Origin: Natronoarchaeum mannanilyticum
Lineage (GTDB): Archaea; Halobacteriota; Halobacteria; Halobacteriales; Natronoarchaeaceae
Direction: 5' to 3'
Assembly: GCF_039522665.1 (NCBI RefSeq)
Contig: NZ_BAAADV010000006.1
Location: 1-64,000 of the forward strand
Length of the DNA stretch: 64,000 bases
Shown here: piece after piece, positions 8,044 to 16,888 of the stretch
Layout of the letters: each line of letters starts with the position of its first letter
Position numbering within the stretch: the stretch's first letter is position 1
Translations under genes and position numbers: made by a program
Notes under the pieces: generated by a model
Databases searched by the model: none
What the model saw: only the letters and a program-made list of their open reading frames with translations
Told to the model about the DNA's origin: nothing

Positions 8044-9225
8044 ATGCGAAACAGCACCACGGCTGCGGTACTGTGTATAGTCTGCGCGCTCGCTCTGAGC
8101 GCCGGTAGCGTCGCCGCCCTCCCCGCGGCGGACGGCGCTACCCCCTCCACAGCGGTCGGCGCTACGCCCCCCACACTGGACGGCGCCGACGCCGATGCGT
8201 CGGTTTCCTTCCAGCAGGGCGGATCGGCGGCGATCCAGGAAGACGACTCGCAGACGTACGCGGTGACGCAGGGCGATCAGTGTATCACGATCCAGGCGCT
8301 CGGAAACGGCTCTCAGACCGTCGAAGAGTTCTACGACTACCGGAATCCCGAGACCCACGACGGGCCGAACAACGTCTACAGCTCCTACGGGACCCGGGAC
8401 CTGCAGCGCGACGACACGACGACGATGTTCGTCTACGAGGGCAGCGAGGGGACCAGCCTCGTCGTCATCCACGAGCGCGTCGGCGGCGACTCCGACGGCG
8501 GCGCCGTGACAATGCAGTTCGACGGCCTCGCCGAGAACAGCGAGTGGGCGGTCAAAGACGACCTCTACAACGGGACCCGTCCGGGCGGCAACCTCGACGA
8601 GTGGAGCCACTCCGGAACCTCCGCCCGCGCCACGTGGGCCTACACCGACGGGCGCAACGACGGCGGCGCGCTCCGCGGGTTCGGCGAGGACGTGACGGTC
8701 ACGCCGTACTTCAACGACCGCGCGGACTTCCGCGAGTACCCCGGCGACATCACCGAGTGGGAGGTCGTCTCGGCCGAGGACGGCGAGTACAACCGGTCCT
8801 CGCTGGACAGCATGACCGAGGAAGTGCAGGTCCTTGCCGGCGGCTGCGCCGAGCTCACGGTCGCTTCGCTCACGACCTCGCCGTCGGAGCCCTCGCCCGG
8901 CGAGACCGTCGACGTCCAGGCGACGGTCCAGAACGACGGCGCCGTCGCCGGTACGTTCCCCGTCGAGATCACCGTCGACGGCGAAGCGATCGACACTCGC
9001 GAGATCGAACTCGACAGCGGCGAGAGCCGGGATATCGCCGTCGAGACGACGTTCGACGAGACGGGCAGCTACGAGATCGCGGTCGCCAACACGACCGCGA
9101 CCGTCGAGGTCAGCGACGACGCTGGCGGCGGATCGGGCGGCGACGTGCTGTCCGGCTTCGGCGTCGGCGCCGCGCTCGCGGCCCTCGCGGGCGCCGGTGC
9201 GATCGGGCTACGTCGGCGTCGCTGA
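8044..9225 (+). CDS. Secreted surface glycoprotein A, PGF-CTERM-like (SGF variant)
   Basis: Exported 393-aa protein with an N-terminal signal peptide (hydrophobic residues about 5-26), a conserved N-terminal module shared with the genes at 25735 and 38317 (EEFYDYR, SYGTRDLQRDDT, EGSEGTSLVVIHERV), a CARDB-like Ig domain (about 275-360) and a C-terminal helix followed by RRRR. In PGF-CTERM proteins the PGF motif before this helix is processed by archaeosortase ArtA with lipid attachment; here it reads LSGFG, so processing is uncertain. Several N-x-S/T sites suggest N-glycosylation. No archaeosortase gene is in the window. Function in the cell envelope is unknown. Confidence 0.85.
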   Translation: MRNSTTAAVLCIVCALALSAGSVAALPAADGATPSTAVGATPPTLDGADADASVSFQQGGSAAIQEDDSQTYAVTQGDQCITIQALGNGSQTVEEFYDYRNPETHDGPNNVYSSYGTRDLQRDDTTTMFVYEGSEGTSLVVIHERVGGDSDGGAVTMQFDGLAENSEWAVKDDLYNGTRPGGNLDEWSHSGTSARATWAYTDGRNDGGALRGFGEDVTVTPYFNDRADFREYPGDITEWEVVSAEDGEYNRSSLDSMTEEVQVLAGGCAELTVASLTTSPSEPSPGETVDVQATVQNDGAVAGTFPVEITVDGEAIDTREIELDSGESRDIAVETTFDETGSYEIAVANTTATVEVSDDAGGGSGGDVLSGFGVGAALAALAGAGAIGLRRRR

Positions 9226-9381
9226 GCCTTCTTAACGACTGTCGGGGGCTCCCTCGGCGGTTTTCGGTGACTCTTTTTGCGAACGATAGTAGGACGCGCC
9301 GGCAGCAAAAGTAGTCGCGGAACGTCAGCGGTCGCGAAACGAGGTCGTCAGTCGTCGGCGCCGCGCGTCCGAGCGGTGCTC

Positions 9382-10773
9382 TCAATCGTCGCCGCGCCCG
9401 ATCGTGTGGACGCGGTGGTCGTCCAGCGCGTCGTCGGCGTCGGGATCGAGCGCGTCGCGGCCGTCCAGCAGGACGATCGGGTCGTCGAACGTCCCCCAGT
9501 CGAACCCCTCGAACTCGTCGTGGTCGGTCACCAGCACCGCGGCGTCGACGTCCATCTCTGCGACGTGATCGAGGTCGGCGAGGTAGACGTCGTCGAACGC
9601 CGAGAAGTCGTCGAGCAGTGGATCGACGCCGACGACGGTCGCGCCGAACTGGCTCAGCGTCTCGCCGAGCGCCACCGCCGGCGACTTGCGGGCGTCTGCG
9701 ACTGCGCGGCGGTAGGACAGCCCGAACAGGACGACGACGGCGTCCTCTACGTGCGTGTCGGCGGCCGCCAGCTCGCGAACGAGCGTCCGGGCGGTGAACT
9801 CCGGCATCGACTCGTTGCGCTCGCGAGCGGCCGCCAGCAGCGGCGTCTCGGTGGCGCACTCGTTGACGAAGTAGTAGGGGTGGTCCGGCAGCGCGTGGCC
9901 GCCGGTGCCCGGACCGGGCTCGTGGACCTGGCAGTGGGGCTGGGTGTTCGCGGCCTCGATCGCCCGGCGCACGTCGGTCTCCAGCTCCTCAGCGAGGCGC
10001 GCCAGCTCGTTGGCCAGCGCGACGTTGACGTCCCGGTAGGCGCTCTCGATCACCTTCGCGCACTCGGCGACCGTGCTGTCGGGTACCGTCACGACGTCGC
10101 CGACGCGCAGCTCGTCGTAGACCAGCGCGGCGGCCCGCGCGCTCTCGGCGTCGACGCCGCCGACGATCTTCGGGTGGCTCCCGCGGAGATCCGTGAGCGC
10201 CCTCCCAGGTGCTGCCCGCGACGGGCAGGCGGCGACGCCGAACTCGTCGGCGCTGAGGTCGCTCCCGGCCTCAAGGATCGGCTGGACGATGTCCTCGCAG
10301 GTCCCCGGCGGCACGGCCGACTCGACGAGGACGAGATCGCCGGGATCGAGCCCGCCGGACACGTCCCGGAGCATCGTCCGGAGCTCCGAGAGGTCGGGCG
10401 CGTCGTCGTCCCGGACGCCGGTCTCGGCGACGACGACGTGGACGCTCGCAGCGTCGGCGACTGTCGGGAGGTCGGCGGTCGCGGTGAGCGCGTCGGCGCC
10501 GACGGCGGTCCTGAGAAGCGACTCCAGGCGCGGTTCGTGGGCGATCGGACACTCCCCGTCGGCGATCTCTCGAGCTCGCTCACGGTCGGTCGCGGCGGCC
10601 AGTACGTCGCCGGTCGTGCTCGCGTACACGATCGACAGCGGCAGCCCGATCCGGCCGAGCCCGTACACCGCCACGGGCACCTCTCCGGAGCGGAACGCCT
10701 CGCGCTGCCGCTCGGGCGCGGCGTCGCTACCGTAGAGGCGTCGGCTGGTCTGCCTGGAGACGGCTTCGCTCAT
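9382..10773 (-). CDS. Nucleotide-sugar dehydrogenase lacking the catalytic cysteine
   Basis: UDP-glucose/GDP-mannose dehydrogenase family, 463 aa, with Rossmann motif VYGLGRIGLPLS (about residue 37), a central helical domain and a C-terminal UDP-binding domain (LFGLSYRRAVADARKSPA). Family members oxidise the C6 hydroxyl of a UDP-sugar to a carboxylate in two steps using a cysteine in GPGxGGHCxxxDP. Here the motif is GPGTGGHALPDHP: the cysteine is alanine and the following D is H. It overlaps the upstream oxidoreductase gene by 4 nt (ATGA). By analogy with WbpA it would act on UDP-GlcNAc or a relative, but full oxidation is doubtful. Confidence 0.85.
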   Translation of the reverse strand: MSEAVSRQTSRRLYGSDAAPERQREAFRSGEVPVAVYGLGRIGLPLSIVYASTTGDVLAAATDRERAREIADGECPIAHEPRLESLLRTAVGADALTATADLPTVADAASVHVVVAETGVRDDDAPDLSELRTMLRDVSGGLDPGDLVLVESAVPPGTCEDIVQPILEAGSDLSADEFGVAACPSRAAPGRALTDLRGSHPKIVGGVDAESARAAALVYDELRVGDVVTVPDSTVAECAKVIESAYRDVNVALANELARLAEELETDVRRAIEAANTQPHCQVHEPGPGTGGHALPDHPYYFVNECATETPLLAAARERNESMPEFTARTLVRELAAADTHVEDAVVVLFGLSYRRAVADARKSPAVALGETLSQFGATVVGVDPLLDDFSAFDDVYLADLDHVAEMDVDAAVLVTDHDEFEGFDWGTFDDPIVLLDGRDALDPDADDALDDHRVHTIGRGDD

Positions 10774-11744
10774 TGCTTCGGGGTGACCTGCTTGGTCTCG
10801 GTCGCCTCGTCCTCGATCTCGCGGGCCAGCTTCAGCGCTTCGAGGCCGTCCTCGCCGGTGACGACGGGCTCGGTTCCCTCCTCGATCGCCTCGGCGAACG
10901 CCGCCAGCTCCTTTTTGAGGGGTTCGCCGTTGTCGACCGTGGGGTGCTCGACGATGTTCTCGTGGCGGTAGCGGACGTCGCCGTTCTCCTCGATGTACTC
11001 GGGGATCGAGTGGCGGTGGATCTGGACCGACCGGGAGATGTAGTCGACGTGGACCTGACAGCTCTCGGCGGTGATCGACAGCTCGCGGACCTTCTGCTGG
11101 GTCACGCGGCTGGCCGTCAGCGAGCCGACGACGCCGTCGTCGAGCTCGACCGTCGCGGTGACGTACTGGCCGTCGGCGGCGCCGGCGGCCTCGGTGACCG
11201 TCGCGTCGTCGCCGACCAGCGCCAGCAGGATATCGAGGTCGTGGATCATCAGGTCCAGCACTGCGCTGGCCTGCAGGTCCCGGTCGAGCGGCGGCCCGAG
11301 CCGGCGCGCGTCGACCGCGATCACGTTCAGGTCGGGGACGATATCGGCCAGCGCCCGGATCGCGGGGTTGAACCGCTCGATGTGGCCGACCTGCAGCGTG
11401 AGGCCGCGCTCTCGCGCGCGGTCGATGAGACGCCGGCCCGCGTCGAGCGAGTCGACGAACGGCTTCTCGACGAGCACGTGGGTATCGCGGTCCAGCGCCT
11501 TGCTGGCGGTCTCGTAGTGGTACGGCGTCGGGACGGCGACCGACACCGCGTCGACCGCGTCCAGCAGCTCTTCCATCCCCATCGCCGCCGTCTCGTAGGT
11601 GTCGGCGGCCGCCCGCGCGGCCTCCGAATCGGCGTCCGCGACGCCGATCAGTTCGGTCTCCGGCAGCTCTCGGTACACTCTGGCGTGGTGACGGCCCATG
11701 CTTCCCACGCCGATAACGCCCGTTCTGAGTTGGTCCTGGGACAT
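10770..11744 (-). CDS. Gfo/Idh/MocA oxidoreductase (WbpB-like)
   Basis: NAD(P)-dependent sugar dehydrogenase, 324 aa. The N-terminal Rossmann motif GVIGVGSMGRHHARVY (about 9-24), EKPFVDS (about 92) with the family lysine-proline pair, and MIHDLD in the substrate domain are typical. In the WbpA-B-E pathway this family oxidises C3 of a UDP-GlcNAc-uronate to a 3-keto sugar for transamination. The start is ATG 11742-11744, just 4 nt after the aminotransferase stop; an in-frame extension to 11954 is antisense-type sequence inside that gene. Its stop overlaps the next start, so the three genes form one operon. Confidence 0.92.
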   Translation of the reverse strand: MSQDQLRTGVIGVGSMGRHHARVYRELPETELIGVADADSEAARAAADTYETAAMGMEELLDAVDAVSVAVPTPYHYETASKALDRDTHVLVEKPFVDSLDAGRRLIDRARERGLTLQVGHIERFNPAIRALADIVPDLNVIAVDARRLGPPLDRDLQASAVLDLMIHDLDILLALVGDDATVTEAAGAADGQYVTATVELDDGVVGSLTASRVTQQKVRELSITAESCQVHVDYISRSVQIHRHSIPEYIEENGDVRYRHENIVEHPTVDNGEPLKKELAAFAEAIEEGTEPVVTGEDGLEALKLAREIEDEATETKQVTPKQ

Positions 11745-11748
11745 GTGA

Positions 11749-12837
11749 TCACTCGAAGTACGACTGCACGATGGTCGCGATCGTCCGCACGTCGTCGTCC
11801 GACAGCTTCGGGTGGACCGGCAGCGACAGCACCTCGTCGGCGGTCTGCTCGGCCACCGGCGCGTCGGCGTCGACGTGCTCGTAGGCTGGCTGTTCGTGGA
11901 TCGGCGTCGGGTAGTACACCCCGGTGTCGATGCCCGAGCTCTCCAGATACTCACTGAGCCCGTCGCGATCCGACGAGCGGATCGTGTACTGGTGGTAGGC
12001 GTGGCGGGCGTGGGGCGGGTCGAACGGCGGCGCGACCGCCGACATCCCGCTCAGGCGGTCGGTGAGTTCGCGGGCGTTGCGCCGCCGAGCGTCGACGTAC
12101 TCCGGGAGCTTCTCCAGTTGCGCGCGGCCGATCGCCGCGGCGATGCTTGTCATCCGGAAGTTGTGGCCGAGCTCGGCGTGGTCGTACGCGCCGTCCCGGC
12201 CGTGGTTGATGAACTGCGCCGCGCGCTCGGCGACGTCGGCCCGGTCGGTCGTGATCATCCCGCCCTCCCCAGTCGTCATGTTCTTCGTCGGGTAAAAGGA
12301 GAAGCAGGCGGCGTCGCCCAGCGAGCCGACGGGGCGACCCTGGTAGGTCGCGCCGTGGGCCTGCGCGGCGTCCTCGACGAGGTCGGCGTCGTACTCGTCG
12401 GCGAGCTCGGCCAGCGGCTCGACGTCGGCGGGCAGCCCGTACAGGTGGACCGCCAGGATCGCGTCGATCTCGCCGTCGTGGGCCTCGAACGTCTCCGCGA
12501 CGGCGCCGGGATCGAGGTTGTACGTCTCCGGGTCGATGTCGGCGAACACCGGCGTCGCGCCGGTCATTCGGACGGCGTTCGCGCTCGCGACGAACGAGAA
12601 CGGCGAGGTCACTACGCGGTCGCCCTCGCCGATCCCCAGCGCGTGCAGGGCGGCGTGGAGCGCCGTCGTGCCGTTCGAGGTGGCGACGGCGTGGTCGGCC
12701 TCGCAGTAGCTCGCGAACTCCTCCTCGAAGGTGCGGACGGTCGGGCCGTCCGCGACGACGCCGCTGTCGATCACCTCGCTGACGCGGCGCTGCTCTTCCT
12801 CGCCGAGGTCGGGGTCGGCGATCGGGATCGTCGTCAC
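11749..12837 (-). CDS. DegT/DnrJ/EryC1 sugar aminotransferase (WbpE-like)
   Basis: PLP-dependent nucleotide-sugar aminotransferase, 362 aa. Motifs are SNGTTALHAALHALG (about 54), VEDAAQAHGA (about 155) with the PLP-ring aspartate, and FYPTKNMTTGEGG (about 180) carrying the Schiff-base lysine. Homologues convert keto-sugars to amino-sugars using glutamate. The start is a GTG at 12835-12837 that matches the family N-terminus (IPIADPDLGEEE). It is the first enzyme gene of the three-gene operon. With the Gfo/Idh gene it should install an amino group at C3 (or C4) of a UDP-sugar; the acetyltransferase expected in a WbpABDE set is not in the window. Confidence 0.93.
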   Translation of the reverse strand: MTTIPIADPDLGEEEQRRVSEVIDSGVVADGPTVRTFEEEFASYCEADHAVATSNGTTALHAALHALGIGEGDRVVTSPFSFVASANAVRMTGATPVFADIDPETYNLDPGAVAETFEAHDGEIDAILAVHLYGLPADVEPLAELADEYDADLVEDAAQAHGATYQGRPVGSLGDAACFSFYPTKNMTTGEGGMITTDRADVAERAAQFINHGRDGAYDHAELGHNFRMTSIAAAIGRAQLEKLPEYVDARRRNARELTDRLSGMSAVAPPFDPPHARHAYHQYTIRSSDRDGLSEYLESSGIDTGVYYPTPIHEQPAYEHVDADAPVAEQTADEVLSLPVHPKLSDDDVRTIATIVQSYFE

Positions 12838-13010
12838 GGCGTCACCTCCGCGGCGGTAGCGGGCCGGCTTCCGGCGTCAGTAGCGGGCCGTCCCCCGGTG
12901 TCGGTGGAGGACTGTCCCTCGGCGTCAGCCGGAGACCGTCCCCGAGCGAGGAGCGAGGGCGTTGCTGGTCGGTCGTGCGGCTCCAAGGTAGCCAGGTATG
13001 TCGAATCCAT
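12834..13010 (-). CDS. Small low-complexity ORF leading the aminotransferase operon
   Basis: A 58-codon frame (MDSTYLATLEPHDRPATPS...) starts at 13010 and its stop overlaps the GTG of the aminotransferase, so it could couple translation. Composition is Ala/Pro/Ser/Asp-rich with a repeated 'GRSPAD/GRPATD' flavour and no recognisable domain. An ATAACAA element lies 59 nt upstream. It may be a true small protein, an N-terminal leader or simply a GC-rich open frame. Confidence 0.25.
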   Translation of the reverse strand: MDSTYLATLEPHDRPATPSLLARGRSPADAEGQSSTDTGGRPATDAGSRPATAAEVTP

Positions 13011-13068
13011 GGTATATCCGGTGTCGGTACGCGTCTCGGACTACTCGCCGCTTATCAACGTGCCACCT

Positions 13069-13075
13069 TTGTTAT
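13069..13075 (-). promoter_or_regulatory. ATAACAA element upstream of the diaminosugar operon
   Basis: The minus strand reads GCATAACAAAGGTGGCA. The same CATAACAAAGGT core is found at 30819 upstream of the flippase gene. It is a candidate promoter or operator for the aminotransferase operon; the gap 13076-13319 otherwise holds only the upstream sequence of the DUF7344 gene. Confidence 0.4.
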
Positions 13076-13319
13076 GCGCCAGTTGCTTCGGGCGTAGAAC
13101 ACGTCTTATCGCCGCGCTGTCGGGCGAAACTCGTATCCACGAGCGCCGTCTAGATCGTCACATGGAGCGTTCTCACACCTCGCCCGGCTGCTCGTCAGGC
13201 GGTCCCGTATCGGTGCCTGTCCCTTTTAGCCACTATGTAACAAAGTAATGATTGAAAGACAGCATGCTGTAGAGGTTCGGAACCGCACCCAGGCGAGCGC
13301 CGAGCATGACACGTAATTA

Positions 13320-13874
13320 ATGTCCCAACCCGACCGCGACGTACTCTCCCAAGACGTAGTGTTTGATCTGTTGAGCAGTCCTCGGCGACGGTTCGTGCTG
13401 TACTACCTCAACCAGGAGGACGGCGAAATCGAGATCGGCGAGCTCGCCGACGAGGTCGCCGCCTGGGAGAACGACACCGACGTCGACGACCTGACGAGCC
13501 AGCAGCGCAAGCGCGTGTACGTGTCACTGTACCAGACCCACGTCCCGAAGATGGAGGACGCCGGCATCATCGAGTACGACTCCGACCGCGGCGTCGTGGC
13601 GCTTGCCGACCAGGCCGACGACATCAGCGCGTACCTCTCGCGAGAGGAGGACGGCCGTCCCTGGCAGCGGTACTATCTGGGGCTGGCCGCGGTCAGCGCA
13701 CTGTTCTATCTCGCAGTCGAGTTCGGCGTCGGCGCCCTCGCCGCCCTGGGGGAGTTCACCGCCGGTCTGTTGATAATCGTCGCGTTCGCGGCGATGGCGA
13801 TCGTCCACCTGATCGACACCCAGCGCGGCGGCGGGGAGATCTCGACGGAACTGATCGACAACCGACAGCGGTGA
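13320..13874 (+). CDS. DUF7344 winged-helix membrane protein A
   Basis: 184-aa protein with an N-terminal winged helix of the DUF7344 type (FDLLSSPRRRFVLYYLNQ, then TSQQRKRVYVSLYQTHVPKM and the wing IIEYDSDRG) and two C-terminal hydrophobic segments (about 119-138 and 145-165). This suggests a membrane-tethered transcriptional regulator, as seen for many haloarchaeal paralogues. It is closely similar to the gene at 53883 and shares the winged-helix part with 53037. Targets are unknown; it lies next to surface-glycan genes. Confidence 0.85.
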   Translation: MSQPDRDVLSQDVVFDLLSSPRRRFVLYYLNQEDGEIEIGELADEVAAWENDTDVDDLTSQQRKRVYVSLYQTHVPKMEDAGIIEYDSDRGVVALADQADDISAYLSREEDGRPWQRYYLGLAAVSALFYLAVEFGVGALAALGEFTAGLLIIVAFAAMAIVHLIDTQRGGGEISTELIDNRQR

Positions 13875-14175
13875 GGCCTTCCGGTCGGTTCGCTCGCTCT
13901 TCAGTCGCAACTCTGCTTCCCGGCGGTGAACTCGTCGTCACTCCGGCTACGAAGTAACCCGATCGTCCTCATTCGCCCATCGATACGGGCGTTTCTCACT
14001 CGTCAGTCGTGTCACGTCGGTGTGTCGGCGGACGGAAAGAAGGAAGACGCTGCTACTCTCCGTCTCTCGCGTGCGCGAAATGGCGTACTCGGGAACGATG
14101 ACGTCCTCGATCGCAGCGGTCGTCGTCCAGTCCCGGACCGTCAGAAGTGGGGGTAGTCGATCAGTGCTCTCGCGA

Positions 14176-15207
14176 TCAGCCGCCGGCCGTCCCGTCGACG
14201 GTGATCCAGAGGTGCTCGTCGGCGCTCTCGGCGTCGGCGTCGTCGGGCGCGTCGCCCTCGTAGAGGTAGTAGTTGATCCGGAGCGTCTCGCCGGTGATCG
14301 ACGGATCGACCGTGTGTCGGGTCTGTGCGGTCGCGCCGGCGTCGACCGACGTCTCCAGGCGCGTCATCTCGGACTCCTCCAGCGTCTCCAGCGATCCGTC
14401 GGTCTCCTCGACCCGGTGAGTCTCGACGACGACGGTGTACTCACGGTCTTCGTCGGCGCCGTTGGTGATCGAGACGACCAGTTCGTCGCTGGCGCCCGGC
14501 GGGAGTTCCTCCGGGTAGTCGCCGGCGACGAGATCGCCCGACTCGTTCTCGGCCAGCAGCTGGAACTGCGTCGTCGCGGCGCCGCTCTGGGGCGCGACCA
14601 GCGCGTAGCCGACCGCGCTCAACGCGACGACCATACTCAGTATCAACACGACGTTCAGCGCCCCGTCGAACCGGGTGTCCGGTGCGAACAGTCCGCGGTA
14701 GGCGTCCGTCGACGCGGCGTCGACCGGCGCCCGGAATCGCTCGCTCCGGGAAAGTCGCGATCGCCGGACGACTGCGACGAACATTCCGAGCACGGTGAAC
14801 CCCCCCAGCGTCACGAGCACTGCCCGGGGCTCGAACCCCCACCGCGTGCTGGGGAGGGCGAGTCCGAACAGCGGTAGTACAGCGAGACTTCCGGCGAGCG
14901 ACAGCGCCAGGCGCTCGTACCAGCCCGGCGTGCCGCCGTCCAGCAGTCCGTCGACCGACGACACCCCGATCGCCGTCGCCTCGTCGCGACGCGCGGGGAA
15001 CGCCGCGGCGACGAGGGCGTACCCCGGCAGGAACAGGACCAGCGGAAGGCCGAGCAGCGCCCGAGCCGTTCCGCCGACCTCGAGGACGTACAGCGCGACG
15101 GCGCTCGCCGCCAGATACCCCAGAACGACGAGCACGTCGAGCGCGCCCGACCGGACCGACCGGCAGAGTCGGGTGCGCCAGGTCGTCTCGACGTCGCCGT
15201 GGGTCAT
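14176..15207 (-). CDS. DUF1616 membrane protein A
   Basis: 343-aa protein with four to five predicted membrane helices in the first 220 residues (LPLVLFLPGYALVAAAFP is characteristic of DUF1616) and a soluble C-terminal Ig-like domain (about 235-340, GDYPEELPPGASDELVV) that should face outside. DUF1616 proteins occur in archaeal exopolysaccharide and archaeosortase neighbourhoods; no reaction is known. It is paralogous to the gene at 35816, with the same order of domains. It is probably monocistronic, with 300 nt of uninformative sequence on its 3' side. Confidence 0.85.
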   Translation of the reverse strand: MTHGDVETTWRTRLCRSVRSGALDVLVVLGYLAASAVALYVLEVGGTARALLGLPLVLFLPGYALVAAAFPARRDEATAIGVSSVDGLLDGGTPGWYERLALSLAGSLAVLPLFGLALPSTRWGFEPRAVLVTLGGFTVLGMFVAVVRRSRLSRSERFRAPVDAASTDAYRGLFAPDTRFDGALNVVLILSMVVALSAVGYALVAPQSGAATTQFQLLAENESGDLVAGDYPEELPPGASDELVVSITNGADEDREYTVVVETHRVEETDGSLETLEESEMTRLETSVDAGATAQTRHTVDPSITGETLRINYYLYEGDAPDDADAESADEHLWITVDGTAGG

Positions 15208-15771
15208 CGATCGGGCGGAGCGGCGGAGCGGTCGACGTGTGACGCGCGCGCGGGAGACTCGATACTGGAAAGCGTCATTCGGGTCACTCGTTCGACCAAC
15301 TGACCGGTCAACCGCATTGTAATAGCGTCCTTAGCCGTTCCCAGACGGTCTAACCGATCGAACGGCCCGATCAATCGGCCGATAGTGACCCGGATCGGCT
15401 CTCGATAGCGTCCGATCGGGCGTCGACAGTCGACATCCCCTCCGCGGCGAACGCGACGCATCGGATAGCCGCACCCGAGACGGCGTCCAGCAGGGATCGA
15501 GACACCGCGTCGCGCACGAACCGTGCCAAACGTAACCACCCCCGGAATGACGGTACGTATCGTCAGTTGGCTATCAACTACACCGGTACAGATGCAGGGA
15601 GTGGTGAGTATCTGTATTCAGACCGAAGTAAAACGAACATACTGTAGACGATACACGCAGTCGTCACAGTTTTTCGTGGCTTAAAGTATGATCGACTGGG
15701 GAATTCCGTTTTGACGATAGACATGTATTAAGCCGTTTGCCAATACCAAAAGGAAACAAGCGAGTGATACA
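15208..15771. other. Intergenic gap without a supported gene
   Basis: The 564-nt stretch between the DUF1616 gene and the winged-helix gene has no frame with a recognisable protein and no clear repeat. AT-rich sequence near 15715-15770 (CATGTATTAAGCC, then CCAATACCAAAAGG) probably contains the promoter of the winged-helix gene. Confidence 0.5.
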
Positions 15772-16050
15772 ATGAACGATGAGTGGGACGAGATCGGGTT
15801 CGTCATTAGTTCGAGGTACAGAGTGGAGGTGCTGCGGAGGCTATCGGAGGGACCGGCAACACCGACGCAGATAGCGACGGACTCCGGCGCCGGCATCGCG
15901 CACATCTCGCGGGCGCTGAGCAGCCTGCGGGAGCGCGACCTCGTCGAGCTGCTGGTGTCGGAAGACCGCAAGAAAGGGCGGGTGTACGGCATCACGGAAC
16001 CCGGCGAGGAGATCTGGCAGCAGATCCAGGCCGAGAACATGGTCGAGTGA
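15772..16050 (+). CDS. Small winged-helix regulator (ArsR/MarR-like)
   Basis: 92-aa DNA-binding protein. SSRYRVEVLRRLSEGPATPTQ is a typical first helix of winged-helix repressors, followed by the recognition helix region IAHISRALSSLRERDLVELL and a wing with KKGRVYGIT. Haloarchaea carry many of these one-domain regulators. No ligand or metal-binding residues stand out. It lies alone, with 450 nt of gene-free sequence after it (16051-16499). Confidence 0.85.
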   Translation: MNDEWDEIGFVISSRYRVEVLRRLSEGPATPTQIATDSGAGIAHISRALSSLRERDLVELLVSEDRKKGRVYGITEPGEEIWQQIQAENMVE

Positions 16051-16499
16051 CGCCGCGGGCGAGCTGGCGACGCGATCGACGCCGTAGCGCGAGCGCGGGG
16101 ACGCACCGACCGTTTGCGAGGACGCGGGTCCGGCGACCGATAGCGGTGTCGGCGGTTACGGGATCCGAGCGCACTCCGTTCGCGCGCCGATCGTCGGGAG
16201 ACCGGTCGGTCTCGACGGCATAGCCCGTCCGATTTCGGTCGATCGTCTTCTTAGAGCCGATCAGCGACGCCGCGACTGACTGACGAGCAGACGACGATTA
16301 GGTGGCGAGTGCGTCGCCGATCGACAGCCCGCTGCCAGATGCGAGGCCGAGAGAGCCGCCTCAGTTGTGTCCGAAAGAGGAACGGTCCTGTGCAGCGCCG
16401 GGGTCTAACCCCACAGCGGGAACGACGCGGTAACGCGGGCGGTGCGGTCGTGCGAAAACTGCTGGTCGTAGATAACCCGCCTGAACTACCGATCGCCCG

Positions 16500-16619
16500 T
16501 CACTCCTCGTCGTCCTCGTCTGGCTCCGGAGCGAGCATCTCCGGGTCCCGCTCGTACTTCGGCGTCTGTGCGAACTCTTCGATCCGCTCGCGATCGCTGT
16601 CGGACAGCCATCCTGTCAT
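16500..16619 (-). CDS. Very small acidic protein
   Basis: A 39-codon gene beginning MTGWLSDSDRERIEEFAQ and ending in an Asp/Glu-rich tail (EPDEDDEE). The helical DRERIEEFAQTPKYER segment and the extreme acidity are protein-like and resemble short conserved haloarchaeal proteins, but I assign no function. ATG at 16617-16619; AT-rich sequence upstream (TATAAATTAGTA, about 16640-16655 on the plus strand) could supply a promoter. No gene is seen in 16620-16888. Confidence 0.6.
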   Translation of the reverse strand: MTGWLSDSDRERIEEFAQTPKYERDPEMLAPEPDEDDEE

Positions 16620-16888
16620 GAGGTCGTAGCTTCAACTTAGCAGTATAAATTAGTATCGGGACCTGTAGTGTTTCTTTGATTACTCCGGTGAAATGACTGC
16701 CAAACTTCATCGAGACGTCGCTTACGCTCGTCACAGGAAGCGTGCGGCACCGCCAGAGCTCCCCCGAGGCGGCTCTCTGTGCCGCTACGGTGCGCCTGTG
16801 GGTCACTAGTGCTTGCTTGGATCGTCGATCCAGGGATCAGCCCCAGCCGCTCAGCCGGCGTGTGCGGCGCCTGATCGATCAGTGAGGC

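Noticed and set aside
9277-10971. A 564-codon plus-strand frame opposite the dehydrogenase
   Set aside because: Antisense shadow with no recognisable protein; the minus-strand dehydrogenase is convincing.
11812-13248. A 478-codon plus-strand frame opposite the aminotransferase
   Set aside because: Val/Arg/Gly-rich antisense shadow; the aminotransferase on the other strand has full PLP motifs.
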